DNA of 6,105 bases, taken from NCBI GenBank assembly GCA_955652655.1, contig CATPCK010000398.1, positions 1-6,105 of the forward strand, written 5' to 3'. The stretch's first letter is position 1; every line of letters begins with the position of its first letter. The DNA is from an uncultured Ktedonobacteraceae bacterium (GTDB lineage: Bacteria; Chloroflexota; Ktedonobacteria; Ktedonobacterales; Ktedonobacteraceae). Positions 5,245 to 6,105 of this stretch are shown one piece after another. Position numbers and translations under genes: made by a program. The notes beneath the pieces were generated by a model. That model did not search any database, was not told the DNA's origin, and was given only the letters and a program-made list of their open reading frames with translations.

Positions 5245-6105
5245 ATGTTTTCTGATGAGACAAGCGTGCGTGCGCTGCTGCAAAAGGTACTCGGCTATTC
5301 ACAGGCTGACCAGACCGAGGTTGTCTACCTGGGCACGGAGAGCGCCCTGACGCGTTTTGCCAATAATAGCATCCACCAGAACGTCGCTGAGAGTAACCAC
5401 GAGCTACGCGTGCGAGCCGTAGCTGGCAAAAGAGTAGGTGTGGCGACCACCAATCGCCTGGATGATGAGTCGCTGCGGCGGGTGACGGAGCAGGCGCTGG
5501 AGATTGCTCGTATTCAACCCGAAAATCCAGAGTTTCATTCGCTGCCAGAACCCCGGCCAATTGTGCCCGCACCTGGCTATAGCGAGCGTACTGCCAGTTT
5601 CAGCCCGGAAGAGCGCGCTCAGCGTGTCGGTATCATCGTTCACCTGGCCAGGGAACGCGGCCTTGAAGCGGCGGGAGCCTTCTCTACGAACGCGTCTCAG
5701 GTAGCAGTGGCAAACTCCCTGGGCATCTTTGCCTATGAGCCGCGCACCGACTCCGAATGTCACGCCGTTGTCATGGCAGACGAGCGAGGTTCAGGCTACA
5801 CGCAGCGCATGGCCACCGACGCCACTACCCTCGATTTTGAGGCGATGGCGCGCGAGGCGGTAGAAAAGGCGCAGCGCAGCCGTAAACCTGTAGACATCGC
5901 GCTGGGTGAGTACCAGGTCGTGCTCGATACCTATGCCGTGGGTGATATGTTGCAGAATCTCATTTTTATGGGCCTCTCCGCGACCGCCGTGCAGGAAGAG
6001 CGCAGCTTTATGAATGGTCAGTTTGGCAAACAACTGCTTGATCCGCGCGTGACCATTTACGATGATGGTCATGATCCCGCCGGTCTGTCCCAGGCATTTG
6101 ACTAC
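5245..6105 (+). CDS. tldE: TldE/PmbA, non-catalytic subunit of the TldD/TldE protease, C-terminus beyond the window
   Basis: The frame is open for 287 codons from the ATG at 5245 to the window edge, so the C-terminal third or so is missing; family members are usually around 430-450 residues. It starts MFSDETSVRALLQKVLGYS. Family features include the N-terminal pattern LTRFANNSIHQNVAESNHELRV (about residues 35-56), GAFSTNASQVAVANSLGIFAYEP (about 143-165) and, at the edge, YDDGHDPAGLSQAFDY. No HExxxH is seen, as expected: TldE lacks the metal site and forms the complex with TldD, shaping the channel that admits unfolded peptides. GAGAGGAAG at 5231-5239 is a strong ribosome-binding site just before the ATG. 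The gene follows tldD by 27 bases in the same direction, the usual arrangement for this pair. Confidence 0.94.
   Translation, partial: MFSDETSVRALLQKVLGYSQADQTEVVYLGTESALTRFANNSIHQNVAESNHELRVRAVAGKRVGVATTNRLDDESLRRVTEQALEIARIQPENPEFHSLPEPRPIVPAPGYSERTASFSPEERAQRVGIIVHLARERGLEAAGAFSTNASQVAVANSLGIFAYEPRTDSECHAVVMADERGSGYTQRMATDATTLDFEAMAREAVEKAQRSRKPVDIALGEYQVVLDTYAVGDMLQNLIFMGLSATAVQEERSFMNGQFGKQLLDPRVTIYDDGHDPAGLSQAFDY

Noticed and set aside
4516..5283. 255-codon open frame on the minus strand
   Set aside because: It is antisense to tldD, which has intact catalytic motifs across this stretch.

Overview
The window carries two oppositely oriented gene blocks separated by about 880 bases without a convincing gene. 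Composition is moderate in G+C in the genes and visibly AT-richer in the central gap. Genes carry clear Shine-Dalgarno sequences. This gene content fits a free-living bacterium. A Chloroflexota (Ktedonobacteria-like) or actinobacterial relative is my best guess, but that rests only on remembered resemblance of the small Tat protein and the edge protein to families in those groups.

Left block, transcribed leftward (2749 to 1): a 93-residue protein with a twin-arginine (Tat) signal, then 43 bases later a 459-residue DUF4331 protein, then a perfect 13-bp hairpin, then a 298-codon open frame that runs off the left edge. The edge frame joins a short beta-rich N-terminal segment to a C-terminal conserved-looking domain of unknown function. 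The order and spacing suggest that at least the Tat protein and the DUF4331 protein are co-expressed. The edge gene may be in the same transcript if the hairpin, which has no T-run after it, is not a strong terminator.

Centre (2764-3756): no convincing gene. It holds an 87-bp MITE-like element (3457-3543) with near-perfect 18-bp terminal inverted repeats and a perfect 10-bp flanking duplication, a separate roughly 50-bp imperfect palindrome (3181-3230), smaller dyads, and a plausible promoter (3644-3672) for the rightward genes.

Right block, transcribed rightward (3757 to edge): tldD, complete with an intact HExxxH zinc-protease motif and the downstream cysteine, followed 27 bases later by tldE/pmbA, which runs off the right edge after 287 codons. 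TldD and TldE form the known heteromeric metalloprotease that degrades unfolded peptides and, in some bacteria, trims modified peptides. No modified-peptide precursor or modification enzyme is visible beside them.

The least understood part is the Tat protein / DUF4331 / edge-protein group. The clearest mobile-DNA signal is the MITE-like element. I see no rRNA, tRNA, CRISPR array or transposase gene.
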